In this document: positions 25,747 through 33,420 of the stretch, piece by piece
How positions within the stretch are numbered: position 1 is the first letter of the stretch
How the letters are laid out: every line of letters starts with the position of its first letter
From: Acidobacteriota bacterium
Lineage (GTDB): Bacteria > Acidobacteriota > Terriglobia > Terriglobales > Acidobacteriaceae
Length of the DNA stretch: 36,165 bases
NCBI GenBank assembly: GCA_021780095.1
Contig: JAJXZK010000411.1
Location: 1 to 36,165 of the forward strand
Reading direction: 5' to 3'
Translations under genes and position numbers: made by a program
Notes under the pieces: generated by a model
Databases searched by the model: none
What the model saw: the letters and a program-made list of their open reading frames with translations, nothing else
Told to the model about the DNA's origin: nothing

Positions 25747-25773
25747 AGGCCGCCGAAATTCACTTAGCGGCCT
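25747..25773 (-). terminator. Probable terminator of the M28 peptidase gene
   Basis: A perfect 7-bp inverted repeat (25747-25753 with 25767-25773, AGGCCGC/GCGGCCT) with a 13-nt loop. On the minus strand it is followed by a T-rich stretch (TTCTATTATT). It lies about 24 bp after the M28 stop codon. Confidence 0.55.
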
Positions 25774-25796
25774 CTCGGGCACTATTTATTTTTCGA

Positions 25797-27614
25797 TTAT
25801 TTCCTTTCCGGCTTCGGGGTTGGTGTTGGCTGCGCGACCGCGTCGGGGAAGACGCCTGGCAGCGGCTTGGGCGTGCTGAAGTCGAACATCGGCTTCGGTG
25901 TGGGCAATGGTTTACGCGGCAGCATCTGGTCGCGCATGGCGGTGTTGTAGACAAAGATCGCCTCCACCACAGCCGCCTGCTTCAGGTCGCCTGGAGACAG
26001 CTCTTCATATACATCCATGTTGGAGTGATGCGTTCGCGTTTCGTAATCCAGAGGGTCCTGGATGAACTGAAATCCAGGAATTCCCACCGCATCGAACGAC
26101 AGGTGGTCCGTTCCGCCGGTGTTGCGCATAGTCAGCGTGGTCACGCCAAGGCCCTTCAGCGGGGCGATCCAGGCGGCAAAGATCGGCGCGACTGCGGCGT
26201 TTCCCTGCAGGTAGACTCCGCGGATTTTCCCCGAGCCATTGTCCACGTTGAAGTAACCAGAGACCAACTTTTGCTCCGGCAAAATGGTCAGCGGGCCGGC
26301 TGGCTTGCGCAGCCACTCCGGCAGCTTCATCTGGTCCGGCGCAGTTGAAACCGGGTAGCTGCCAAAATGGTTCTTCACATAGCCGCGGGAACCGTAGATG
26401 CCCTGTTCCTCTCCGCTCCATAGAGCGATCCGAATCGTACGCCGCGGCTGGACATGCAGCGCGTTCAGGATTCGCATCACTTCCATCGCAACCACTGTTC
26501 CCGCTCCGTTGTCGGTCGCGCCCGTTCCGGCAATCCAGCTATCCAGATGTCCGCCGACCATGACAACCTGGTCTTTGAATTGCTGATCGGTTCCGGGAAT
26601 TTCCGCGATGGTGTCGTAGCCCTGTTCATTGCCCCCGGTGAACTTGGTTTCGACATCCATCTGTACGGTTACCGGAACGTCCGCGGCCAGCAGGCGCACC
26701 ATGCGTCCGTAGTGCTCGATCGCCATTACCACGGTGGGGATCTTGATGCGATGGTCAGCTTTGTAGGGCTCAGGAGCAAGCGAGGCGCCGTTGTCATCGA
26801 AAAACGTACCGCCCGAGCCGCCGCCGTCCGCACCATCACGACTGGGAACGATGATCGCAGCAACGTGCTCGTCCGCCAGAAACTGCATCAGCTTTCCCAT
26901 CAACTCGCGCCGCTTGAGATAGGCCTGCAGCCGCTTCCTCAAATTTGGAGGGATACCGCCCCCGGCTGGCGGATAGCTCGTCATCGCCTCCAGTTCGGCG
27001 TCGGTGTAGCGTGTCCACAGCGGCTTGTCGACGGGCGGAACGGGACGCATTTCTCCCAGCAGGACAATTTTGCCCGCCAGTTTGCCTTTATATTGGTCGA
27101 TGTCCTTTTCGTCTTGAACATCAACGTGCACAACGCTGCCCGTCAGCGGTCCATTGGTTCCTGGAGACCACGGCGCGGCCTGAGCGATAAAAACCGCGGT
27201 ATCCGGCGAAACCATCCGCACCCAGGTATTCAGCTGCTGCCAGCCCATGCCAAAGTCACCCCACGATTCCAGATGTGCGTTGGCGCATCCCATCGCGGTG
27301 AGCTGGTTTTTCGTCCATTCATTCGCCTTAGCTAGGTTTGGGGAGCCGGTGAGTCGCGGCCCAATATCGTCATCCAGCGCGCTGGCATAGTCCATCACGT
27401 GCGAATGGTTGAAACCCTCATCCATAATGCGCTGATACATGCCCAGGTCGATCGTCTCCTGCCCAGGTTGCGCTTCGGCGGCGGGTGGAGTGGCCTGTGT
27501 CGCTGCCGGGATCTTTGCTTTTGTGTGATGTTTCTGCGCGAATGCTCCCAGCGTTATGAATAACGCAAACGCCAGCACCGCAATGGCCGTTCGAAAAGGA
27601 TGGTTCCGCTTCAC
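25797..27614 (-). CDS. Secreted M28-family zinc metallopeptidase
   Basis: A 605-residue protein with a signal peptide (AIAVLAFALFITLGAFA, cleavage near residue 26). The N-terminal half includes a PA-like insert. The M28 catalytic domain follows: zinc ligands and catalytic residues in VGGHLDSW, GATDNGAG, WSGEEQG and the late THHSNMD histidine. Family members release N-terminal amino acids or dipeptides and act in the periplasm or outside the cell. The C-terminus is Pro/Thr/Lys-rich (PTPTPKPERK), possibly a linker or envelope tether. The start is GTG at 27614 with GGAGGG 8 nt upstream. The exact specificity is unknown. Confidence 0.88.
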   Translation of the reverse strand: MKRNHPFRTAIAVLAFALFITLGAFAQKHHTKAKIPAATQATPPAAEAQPGQETIDLGMYQRIMDEGFNHSHVMDYASALDDDIGPRLTGSPNLAKANEWTKNQLTAMGCANAHLESWGDFGMGWQQLNTWVRMVSPDTAVFIAQAAPWSPGTNGPLTGSVVHVDVQDEKDIDQYKGKLAGKIVLLGEMRPVPPVDKPLWTRYTDAELEAMTSYPPAGGGIPPNLRKRLQAYLKRRELMGKLMQFLADEHVAAIIVPSRDGADGGGSGGTFFDDNGASLAPEPYKADHRIKIPTVVMAIEHYGRMVRLLAADVPVTVQMDVETKFTGGNEQGYDTIAEIPGTDQQFKDQVVMVGGHLDSWIAGTGATDNGAGTVVAMEVMRILNALHVQPRRTIRIALWSGEEQGIYGSRGYVKNHFGSYPVSTAPDQMKLPEWLRKPAGPLTILPEQKLVSGYFNVDNGSGKIRGVYLQGNAAVAPIFAAWIAPLKGLGVTTLTMRNTGGTDHLSFDAVGIPGFQFIQDPLDYETRTHHSNMDVYEELSPGDLKQAAVVEAIFVYNTAMRDQMLPRKPLPTPKPMFDFSTPKPLPGVFPDAVAQPTPTPKPERK

Positions 27615-27746
27615 TATGCTGTCCCTCCAGAAGAAATAACGAACGCAAGCATAGCAGACCCGAGAAATTTTCTGCCTGTATTTTTCATCGCTGGTAGGAA
27701 AGAACCGGTTCGCGATGCGGGTCGCGGGTTGGGCGAAGGGAAGACT

Positions 27747-28676
27747 CTAAACCAGTTGCTGGCCTGTCATGGCCTGCAGCACGTTCAGCGGTGCATGTTC
27801 CGGCTCGACCATGGCTTGCGGGGAGACTAGATAGGTTTGCTCCAGCGCATACTGACCGGCCAAAACAGCATGTGGCACCATATCGGTGTAGACCATCCAA
27901 CTGGAGCCAGGCGGAAAGGACCACGCCTCGCGCTTTCCTTGCTCCTGGTAAGTCGAATTTTCCTTCAGGAAATTGTGAAAGCGCATCATGAAGTCGTCAT
28001 ATGGAGAGCGTTTCAACGCCGGCAACACGCGGCCGAGTCCCAGATTGCACGCGGCGGCAGCAGCGACGCGCGTCAAAGTGCTTCGCTCGCGCGGCAGGGC
28101 AATATCTTGCGGCGCGAATTGGGGCACAAGCGCACTGAATGGTTCGCCGGTAATCCAGTCGCGTGTTTTGCTGGGATGAAGATTGTTGAAGAACCGCAGT
28201 ATGCGCGCGCCGTGCGTGGGCCGGGTGGGGAAAGCATCCGTATGCATCAGGTCGTTGCGACGCCGTAGCGGAAGATCGCGCCCCTGTTCTTCCTGGGGGC
28301 GAAAGCTACCGTAGTCCAACCGCCAGCGAGATTGATAGGGCGACAGGAACGATTGCAGGAATTCTGTTACGCGATGAGAATACTCACGCAGAATGCGATG
28401 CAGGCGTTCACCTGCGGCGGAATCGGCCCTTTTCATCTCCGCGCCGGAAACTTCATCGCGCTGCGGTTTGTAGGCGAGATTCTTGTGCAGCCCGCTGCTG
28501 GTCTGTTCCAGCGTCAACAAGAAGCGGAGATCGTCGTCGGCCAATGCAATTGGAGTTTGCGGGAAGAAGAGGATGTTGCCTTCTTCCAATTGCCGGCACC
28601 AGGCGCGCGGTTCGGCAGTAGGTTGCCGCCGCAGCTGCGGCAGGTATGCTTCCGGCGGAATGGTCACCATGCCCAT
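27747..28676 (-). CDS. KdoO-like Kdo hydroxylase (Fe(II)/2-oxoglutarate oxygenase)
   Basis: A 309-residue protein matching the Kdo 3-hydroxylase (KdoO) family: LEQTSSGLHKNLAYKP early, LDYGSFRPQEEQGRDLP, then RNDLMHTDAFPTRPTHGARILRFFNN, which contains the H-x-D iron motif. The distal histidine is likely in DMVPHAVLAGQYALEQTY. KdoO hydroxylates a Kdo residue of the LPS inner core, using iron, oxygen and 2-oxoglutarate. There is no signal peptide. The start could be 28676 or the ATG six bases later. Together with the PagL-like gene it points to lipid A/core remodelling. The family is likely; the exact substrate is inferred. Confidence 0.78.
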   Translation of the reverse strand: MGMVTIPPEAYLPQLRRQPTAEPRAWCRQLEEGNILFFPQTPIALADDDLRFLLTLEQTSSGLHKNLAYKPQRDEVSGAEMKRADSAAGERLHRILREYSHRVTEFLQSFLSPYQSRWRLDYGSFRPQEEQGRDLPLRRRNDLMHTDAFPTRPTHGARILRFFNNLHPSKTRDWITGEPFSALVPQFAPQDIALPRERSTLTRVAAAAACNLGLGRVLPALKRSPYDDFMMRFHNFLKENSTYQEQGKREAWSFPPGSSWMVYTDMVPHAVLAGQYALEQTYLVSPQAMVEPEHAPLNVLQAMTGQQLV

Positions 28677-28703
28677 AGTTGAAGCTCAATCAGGAATGGC
28701 CCG

Positions 28704-29030
28704 TCACTCCGCGCCAGAGATTTTTCGCCGTACCCATATCGTCAGGAGGTAAGTCAAGCTGATTCCCATCGCCAGCAAACCGACGGGTGCTGCGATATAG
28801 CGATAGCTGATGTCGAGATTCAGCATGGAGGTTCCCGTGGCCGCGTCATAAATCATCACGCCGACGATGGCGAGAAAAAACGTCGCAAAGAATACGATAA
28901 ATCCACACGCGCCGCCCATTAAAAGACTGCTGAGCAATCCCAGTTTTCCAATGGGAATTTGAAAAATCGTGGCTTCTTTTTTTCCCGAGTCGTGGGGAGC
29001 CTCGGCTGCGATTTGTTGCATATTTGTCAT
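28704..29030 (-). CDS. Small two-helix membrane protein, unknown
   Basis: A 108-residue protein with two strong membrane segments: LLMGGACGFIVFFATFFLAIVGVMIY near residues 36-61, and YIAAPVGLLAMGISLTYLLTIWV near 78-100. The N-terminus is polar and the tail is basic. It has no recognised family. The start at 29030 is supported by AAGGA about 8 nt upstream. It lies 27 bp upstream of the KdoO-like gene on the same strand, so the two are probably co-transcribed. It is divergent from the unknown gene at 29197. Confidence 0.6.
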   Translation of the reverse strand: MTNMQQIAAEAPHDSGKKEATIFQIPIGKLGLLSSLLMGGACGFIVFFATFFLAIVGVMIYDAATGTSMLNLDISYRYIAAPVGLLAMGISLTYLLTIWVRRKISGAE

Positions 29031-29182
29031 CGTTAATTTCCTTGGCGACCGCTACAGTTGCGCGCTCAATCGAAGCCGTTCCGTCTGGGCATCGCCTGCG
29101 ATTGGCCTCTCCGGCCGGCCCATTGACGAGCAACCGTTCGAGGCGATGACTTGCAGAAGTACCGGGTTCCGCCGAACTGCTC

Positions 29183-29188
29183 TAGAAT
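29183..29188 (+). promoter_or_regulatory. Probable -10 element of the 29197 gene
   Basis: TAGAAT ends 8 nt before the ATG at 29197, in the close-spaced arrangement common in this window. Confidence 0.35.
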
Positions 29189-29196
29189 ACAGCTTC

Positions 29197-30069
29197 ATGC
29201 CGGAAATCGCCCAGATCGAAGTCAAGGCCGCCTTAGAAGTGGCGCGCTCGGTGCCCATTGAGCAAGCTTCCAATGGCATTCACTATGGAAGCTTTGGCGA
29301 CACGCAACTCGCGGTTGCGGATTTGCAGCGAATGGTGGAGGCGGTGCCGTCTGCCATTGCGGCGGCGCTCCATCACAAGCGCTATTATTTTGTGCCATTG
29401 ACGTTGGGCGAATCGTTTGCGAGCGAGATCAACGACCCGGCTTTCTTCGAAGTTGATCCGAGCAAGCTGATGATTGCCGCCGACTTCTCGACGGAGCTGA
29501 GCGACACGGCCATCTGCCATCGCAACGCCAAGGTGGATGGCTCGGATTGCATCTTTATTTCGACGCGCCTGATGCAGGACCGCTTCGCCCTTTCCTTCGA
29601 GTTCTATATCAACGCCGGTCATCATTTCGTGGATGCCGTCGGTGTCCCGGAAAGCTTTATGCGTCTGGTGTGGTCGCAAGCGGAAGCCAATGTCCGCGGT
29701 GAAACCAGCCAGGATGCTTGGGAGCAGAGAGCGAAGGCGCTGGGCTCCAACGCGATGCAAAGTGTCGCACCTGAAACAAAACGGCGGCGACCGAAGTTCT
29801 GGACTGCCAAACCAGCGACGGAGCCGGCGATTGAACATCGCGCGGTCGATGAAAAAGCGCGACTGCAGTACCTGGAAGCAGCATTCTCCGACGCCGTCGC
29901 CATCTATTTGCTCTCGCTAACCGTCGATTTTGACTATAGCGAGTTACGCGAACGCGAATACCCGCTGCTTGCAGCGCCAGCCCTGGCTGAGCGGCTTCAC
30001 CACGTTGCCAAGCTGTTTCCTCCATCGGCAGCTCACGAGTTTTCCATTCACTACCGCCGCAATCGCTAG
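29197..30069 (+). CDS. Conserved-looking cytosolic protein of unknown function
   Basis: A 290-residue soluble protein with no signal peptide or membrane segment. An N-terminal alpha/beta region (EVKAALEVARSVPIEQ, then FGDTQLAVADLQRMVEA) leads to a segment with DSTEL-like and CHRNAKVDGSDCIF stretches. A linker rich in Arg/Lys/Pro follows (about 200-225), then a helical C-terminus (YLEAAFSDAVAIYLLSL). No family is recognised. The start at 29197 is chosen because TAGAAT sits 8 nt upstream; the frame is open further 5' but without coding character. It precedes ruvA by 116 bp on the same strand. No function is proposed. Confidence 0.6.
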   Translation: MPEIAQIEVKAALEVARSVPIEQASNGIHYGSFGDTQLAVADLQRMVEAVPSAIAAALHHKRYYFVPLTLGESFASEINDPAFFEVDPSKLMIAADFSTELSDTAICHRNAKVDGSDCIFISTRLMQDRFALSFEFYINAGHHFVDAVGVPESFMRLVWSQAEANVRGETSQDAWEQRAKALGSNAMQSVAPETKRRRPKFWTAKPATEPAIEHRAVDEKARLQYLEAAFSDAVAIYLLSLTVDFDYSELREREYPLLAAPALAERLHHVAKLFPPSAAHEFSIHYRRNR

Positions 30070-30173
30070 AATTTTCGCTCTCCGCGAAGAACTTGCGTCG
30101 CATTTCTTTCAGGTCGCGGCAGCTTGTGCGATTTCTGGCGCAACCGAGGTCCCCGCGGAACGGTTCCGCACGA

Positions 30174-30179
30174 TAGAAT
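30174..30179 (+). promoter_or_regulatory. Probable -10 element of ruvA
   Basis: TAGAAT ends 6 nt before the ruvA ATG at 30186, suggesting a leaderless ruvA transcript. Confidence 0.4.
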
Positions 30180-30185
30180 CGGCGC

Positions 30186-30773
30186 ATGATTGCACATTTA
30201 CGCGGGCGGCTTCTTTTCAAGACTCCGCAAACAGCGGTGGTGGAGGCCGGCGGCGTCGGCTATGAAGTCACCATCAGCATTCCAACCTTCACGGCGTTGC
30301 CCGGGGAAGGGAACGAAGTCGCCCTACTCGTTTACACACATGTTCGCGAGGATGCGCTGGCGCTGTTTGGATTCACGACGGCGACCGAGAAGCGTCTCTT
30401 CGAGAAACTGCTTTCGATCAGCGGAATCGGTCCCAAACTGGCCATCACCGTGTTGAGCGGCTTGCCCCAAGACCGCCTGATCGCTGCGATTCAGGGGCAG
30501 GATCATACCACGCTGACGCGCATCCCCGGCGTCGGCAAAAAAACGGCGGAGCGAATTGTGTTGGAGTTGAAAGACAAGCTGCAGGCGCTTGCGCCTGTAT
30601 CCGGCACGAGCGCGCAGACTCCGGTGTCTGAAGATGTTCTTTCCGCTTTGGTGAATCTCGGCTACCCGCGGTCAGTAGCACGGAAGGGCGTGGAAGCCGC
30701 GATCACTCGCGAGCCGGAGGTCGGCAAGGATTTCGAGACGCTTTTCCGCGCTGCGATGGCTGCGATGAAATAA
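30186..30773 (+). CDS. ruvA: Holliday junction DNA helicase subunit RuvA
   Basis: RuvA binds four-way DNA junctions and loads the RuvB motor for branch migration in recombinational repair. The 195 residues are normal length. The N-terminal OB-fold starts MIAHLRGRLL and has GGVGYEVTI. Two helix-hairpin-helix motifs follow (LLSISGIGPKLAITVLSG and LTRIPGVGKKTAERIVLELKDKL), then the flexible linker and the C-terminal domain III (ALVNLGYPRSVARKGVEAA) that contacts RuvB. No ruvB or ruvC is in the window. Identification is firm. Confidence 0.97.
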   Translation: MIAHLRGRLLFKTPQTAVVEAGGVGYEVTISIPTFTALPGEGNEVALLVYTHVREDALALFGFTTATEKRLFEKLLSISGIGPKLAITVLSGLPQDRLIAAIQGQDHTTLTRIPGVGKKTAERIVLELKDKLQALAPVSGTSAQTPVSEDVLSALVNLGYPRSVARKGVEAAITREPEVGKDFETLFRAAMAAMK

Positions 30774-30814
30774 AGCCGCAGGCCCACCGATGGGCATAGT
30801 TTCGCCGCAGCTCT

Positions 30815-31210
30815 TTACGCGACGGAAGCGGTTGGCTCAGCTTCGCCTCTCTCGATCAATTCCTGGCAATTGATGCAATACGGCGTCCAGGGAAGTGCCT
30901 CAATGCGTTTGGCGCCGATCGGTTGGTAGCAGCGGACGCAATCGCCGAAGCTTCCGTCCGCAAGGCGCGCCAATGCCTGTCGCACCAGACGCAATTGCGA
31001 ACTTCGTACCGTGCCTTGGGAGAACAGCAACTCTTTTTGATATCCCGCGACTGCCTGATCCGCGACGTCCCGCGTGTCATCAGTATTGCTGGAAAGCGCT
31101 TGTACCACCGTGTTGGCGACGGCCTGTTCCAGTTCCTGCTGTCGCTGCCGTAGCCGCTGCTCAAAATACTGCCGCTTATCCTGTGGATTCGCGCTGGGGG
31201 TATGTGCCAT
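30815..31210 (-). CDS. DksA/TraR-type C4 zinc-finger protein
   Basis: A 131-residue protein with a long helical, coiled-coil-like N-terminal part (about 10-85, rich in Gln/Arg/Leu) and a C4 zinc finger: C91/C94 in DCVRC and C112/C115 in YCINC. This is the DksA/TraR layout. DksA proteins enter the RNA polymerase secondary channel and alter initiation with ppGpp. Whether this one is a true DksA or a shorter relative is uncertain, as the acidic tip residues cannot be assigned safely. It is convergent with ruvA. Confidence 0.85.
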   Translation of the reverse strand: MAHTPSANPQDKRQYFEQRLRQRQQELEQAVANTVVQALSSNTDDTRDVADQAVAGYQKELLFSQGTVRSSQLRLVRQALARLADGSFGDCVRCYQPIGAKRIEALPWTPYCINCQELIERGEAEPTASVA

Positions 31211-31397
31211 TTTCTGTTGACTCCGTCTCTAATTGCTAAGCGTCCTAACCATTGTTTGACGCGCATTCGCGGGGAATGGTTGAGAATATTTTATATTTTC
31301 GGAAACTCTTCCGCTTCGTTGCTGCCGAGCTAGACCGTTTTCCACAACCCTCGGTCGCCACGTCGGTGCGCCGGCGTTTGCTTCGGTTTTGACTTAG

Positions 31398-31838
31398 ATG
31401 CAGGAATCGCTCCACTTGATGCGAAACCATCCGCCAGATAGGCTATTAGATATGTATGAGGATTTCCGTGCCGTAGACCATTGGACCGGCGAACAGCTGC
31501 ATTGCACCTGGAAGGGAAACATCGTCGCCATCGCTACCCGCCATGCGGATGCGGTGGACGTCCGTTTCATTGTCAACGGGCGTTCCCTGGTGATTGCGAT
31601 GCCGCTGCCTGCCTGGGTGGAATTTCGCAAACGATCGGGCGGCAATGTGATTACAGACTATTTGGCAGCCCAGATTGCCGGACATTATCTGAAGCAGGCA
31701 ATCGAAGATGGCTACGACAATGGCCGTGAAATCTATACGATGACCGTGGACGAGGTGCTGGCTCACCTCGATATTGTGATGAAAGAAGTAGGCAGTACTC
31801 GCAACCTTCCCGTCCTTCCGGTTCTTGCGCAGAGCTAA
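31398..31838 (+). CDS. Hypothetical protein
   Basis: A 146-residue soluble protein of no recognised family. A beta-rich first half (LHCTWKGNIVAIATRHADAV, then VRFIVNGRSLVIAMPL) is followed by a helical second half (NVITDYLAAQIAGHYLKQAI), then TVDEVLAHLDIVMKEVG. The start is undecided. The ATG at 31398 has no clear ribosome site; one at 31452 (MYEDFRAVDHW) is preceded by TTGATG and TAGGCT hexamers spaced 17 nt and may be the real start. It is convergent with the MFS gene. No function is proposed. Confidence 0.55.
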   Translation: MQESLHLMRNHPPDRLLDMYEDFRAVDHWTGEQLHCTWKGNIVAIATRHADAVDVRFIVNGRSLVIAMPLPAWVEFRKRSGGNVITDYLAAQIAGHYLKQAIEDGYDNGREIYTMTVDEVLAHLDIVMKEVGSTRNLPVLPVLAQS

Positions 31839-31892
31839 GACGCAATTCTGCTCCCTTTTGGCATTCGGTCAGATCCGACCGCGGCGTTCTGA

Positions 31893-33137
31893 TCAGTCTT
31901 CCTGCGCAAGCGTATCTAACGGTTCAATGGCAGCGATATTTGAACCGAATGCTTCGCCGGGAAGACGGTAGAGGAGCAAACCAAGCAGCAGGCATGTGGC
32001 GATTCCGATTCCTGCGTCGATGGCGAGGCTTCCGGCGACTCCACCCAGCGCATAACCGCGACCGTCGGCGACGATCATGTACGTCACTGGAATGTTAGTG
32101 GCTGCCGTCAGGAAGGCAAATGTTGTTGCGGCCAGAGGATTGTTCTGGCCGATCGTTTCCAGCACGATCCCATATTGAATGCAATAGGCCCCGGCCTGAA
32201 ACATGAATTCACCGAGCAATGCAAGGGCATAACTCCAAGGCTCACGGGGCAAAACGATGAGGCTCAGTGTAAAGAGACCGCCCACCATTCCATTGGCGAG
32301 ATAGAGAAGACGCAGCGGCATCCGCCGGGCGATGGCCGGAAACAGTAAACACCCGGCGAGGCCGGGGAGGAATGCACCCGCTCCTCCGGCAAGACCTATC
32401 ATCCGCGTGGAAGCGTGGAAGTCGGCCCCGAGCCCGCCTAATATGTTGGTGAGTGCGAAAGAACTGCATGGGGATATAAAAAACAGAAGCGTGATCAACA
32501 CTTGGCGACGACGCATGAGTGCCAGCACGTCACGATTGAATTGGACGAAGCTTTCTCCGGCTAGCCTCCTATCAGGGCCGGGTGCGGGCATGATCAGGAA
32601 GATGGTTGTGGGAAGAAAAACGCCCAGACCTAGAAGAGCCGCCGCAATCCGAACCGGCAGATGGCGAACCATTTCGCCGCCGACCAGAGAGGCCACGCCA
32701 ATTCCACAAATCAGTGCGATGTTGGCCCAAGCGCTGAGCTTGTTCTTTTCTTCTTGGGGGCTGACCACGGAGAGCCATCCGCCAAGCGCTGCCGTCGAAA
32801 GCCCAGCCGTCGCCACGCCCAAAACCAGTGCAATTTCCAGGATGACGAGGTGATGCATGTTCGTCACCCCAGTGAACATCAGTATCGATGTCGCGGCTGC
32901 GAAGACAGTGGCGTACCAGCGCCGGCTGAATCGCACGTCGAGCATGGGGCTGAAGATGACTGCCCAGAAGTTGGCGGACATGGCCGCTGCTGTGATTCCG
33001 GCGATTCTCGCCTCAGAAACGTCCTGCGCCGCCAGCAACTGGGGCATGACGAAGAACGCAATCCCAGTTGCGAGGCCTACGGTGGAATTCGAGAGGCCCA
33101 TCAGCCAGACAGGCGGCCCAGGGCGGTTGGATCTCAC
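31893..33137 (-). CDS. MFS transporter, AmpG/PAT-like
   Basis: A 414-residue, roughly 12-helix major facilitator protein. The first helix region (WLMGLSNSTVGLATGIAFFVMP), the RFSRRWYATVFAA loop and the QAGAYCIQYGIVLE segment resemble the peptide-acetyl-CoA/muropeptide (AmpG) branch, but the match is moderate. AmpG-type proteins import anhydro-muropeptides for recycling; other members carry different substrates. It is divergent from pckA, with a 247-bp intergenic region. The substrate is not determinable. Confidence 0.65.
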   Translation of the reverse strand: MRSNRPGPPVWLMGLSNSTVGLATGIAFFVMPQLLAAQDVSEARIAGITAAAMSANFWAVIFSPMLDVRFSRRWYATVFAAATSILMFTGVTNMHHLVILEIALVLGVATAGLSTAALGGWLSVVSPQEEKNKLSAWANIALICGIGVASLVGGEMVRHLPVRIAAALLGLGVFLPTTIFLIMPAPGPDRRLAGESFVQFNRDVLALMRRRQVLITLLFFISPCSSFALTNILGGLGADFHASTRMIGLAGGAGAFLPGLAGCLLFPAIARRMPLRLLYLANGMVGGLFTLSLIVLPREPWSYALALLGEFMFQAGAYCIQYGIVLETIGQNNPLAATTFAFLTAATNIPVTYMIVADGRGYALGGVAGSLAIDAGIGIATCLLLGLLLYRLPGEAFGSNIAAIEPLDTLAQED

Positions 33138-33273
33138 AAAAGCCTCCGGCGATGACCCATACTACAGCGCTTGTCATCTGGTAGCTACCGAAATCCGGCG
33201 TGGGACATAGCGCAACTGGAACAATCCGCAATTGCGAAGAGTTCGCGGCCGCGCTTGCGAGGCGCTGCACCAA

Positions 33274-33301
33274 TTGACGCAGAATTGTCCTCGCGTATGG
33301 C
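33274..33301 (+). promoter_or_regulatory. Possible pckA promoter
   Basis: TTGACG (33274-33279) and TATGGC (33296-33301) separated by 16 nt. The -35 is good and the -10 is weak. It lies about 120 nt before the chosen pckA start, in the divergent region with the MFS gene. Confidence 0.3.
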
Positions 33302-33420
33302 GAATCAGCTTCCCGTCACCGCAGATGGCTGCGTCGCAACCACCATCTGTCGAGTAGTTCCACAGAATCAGGAACCGTGGCACAATGGAAGGTTTAGTCC
33401 GAGTCAGGAGCGAAGCAAGC

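Noticed and set aside
30783..30796. GCCCA-CCGA-TGGGC hairpin between ruvA and the DksA-type gene
   Set aside because: A short stem with no U-tract in either direction; insufficient to call a terminator.
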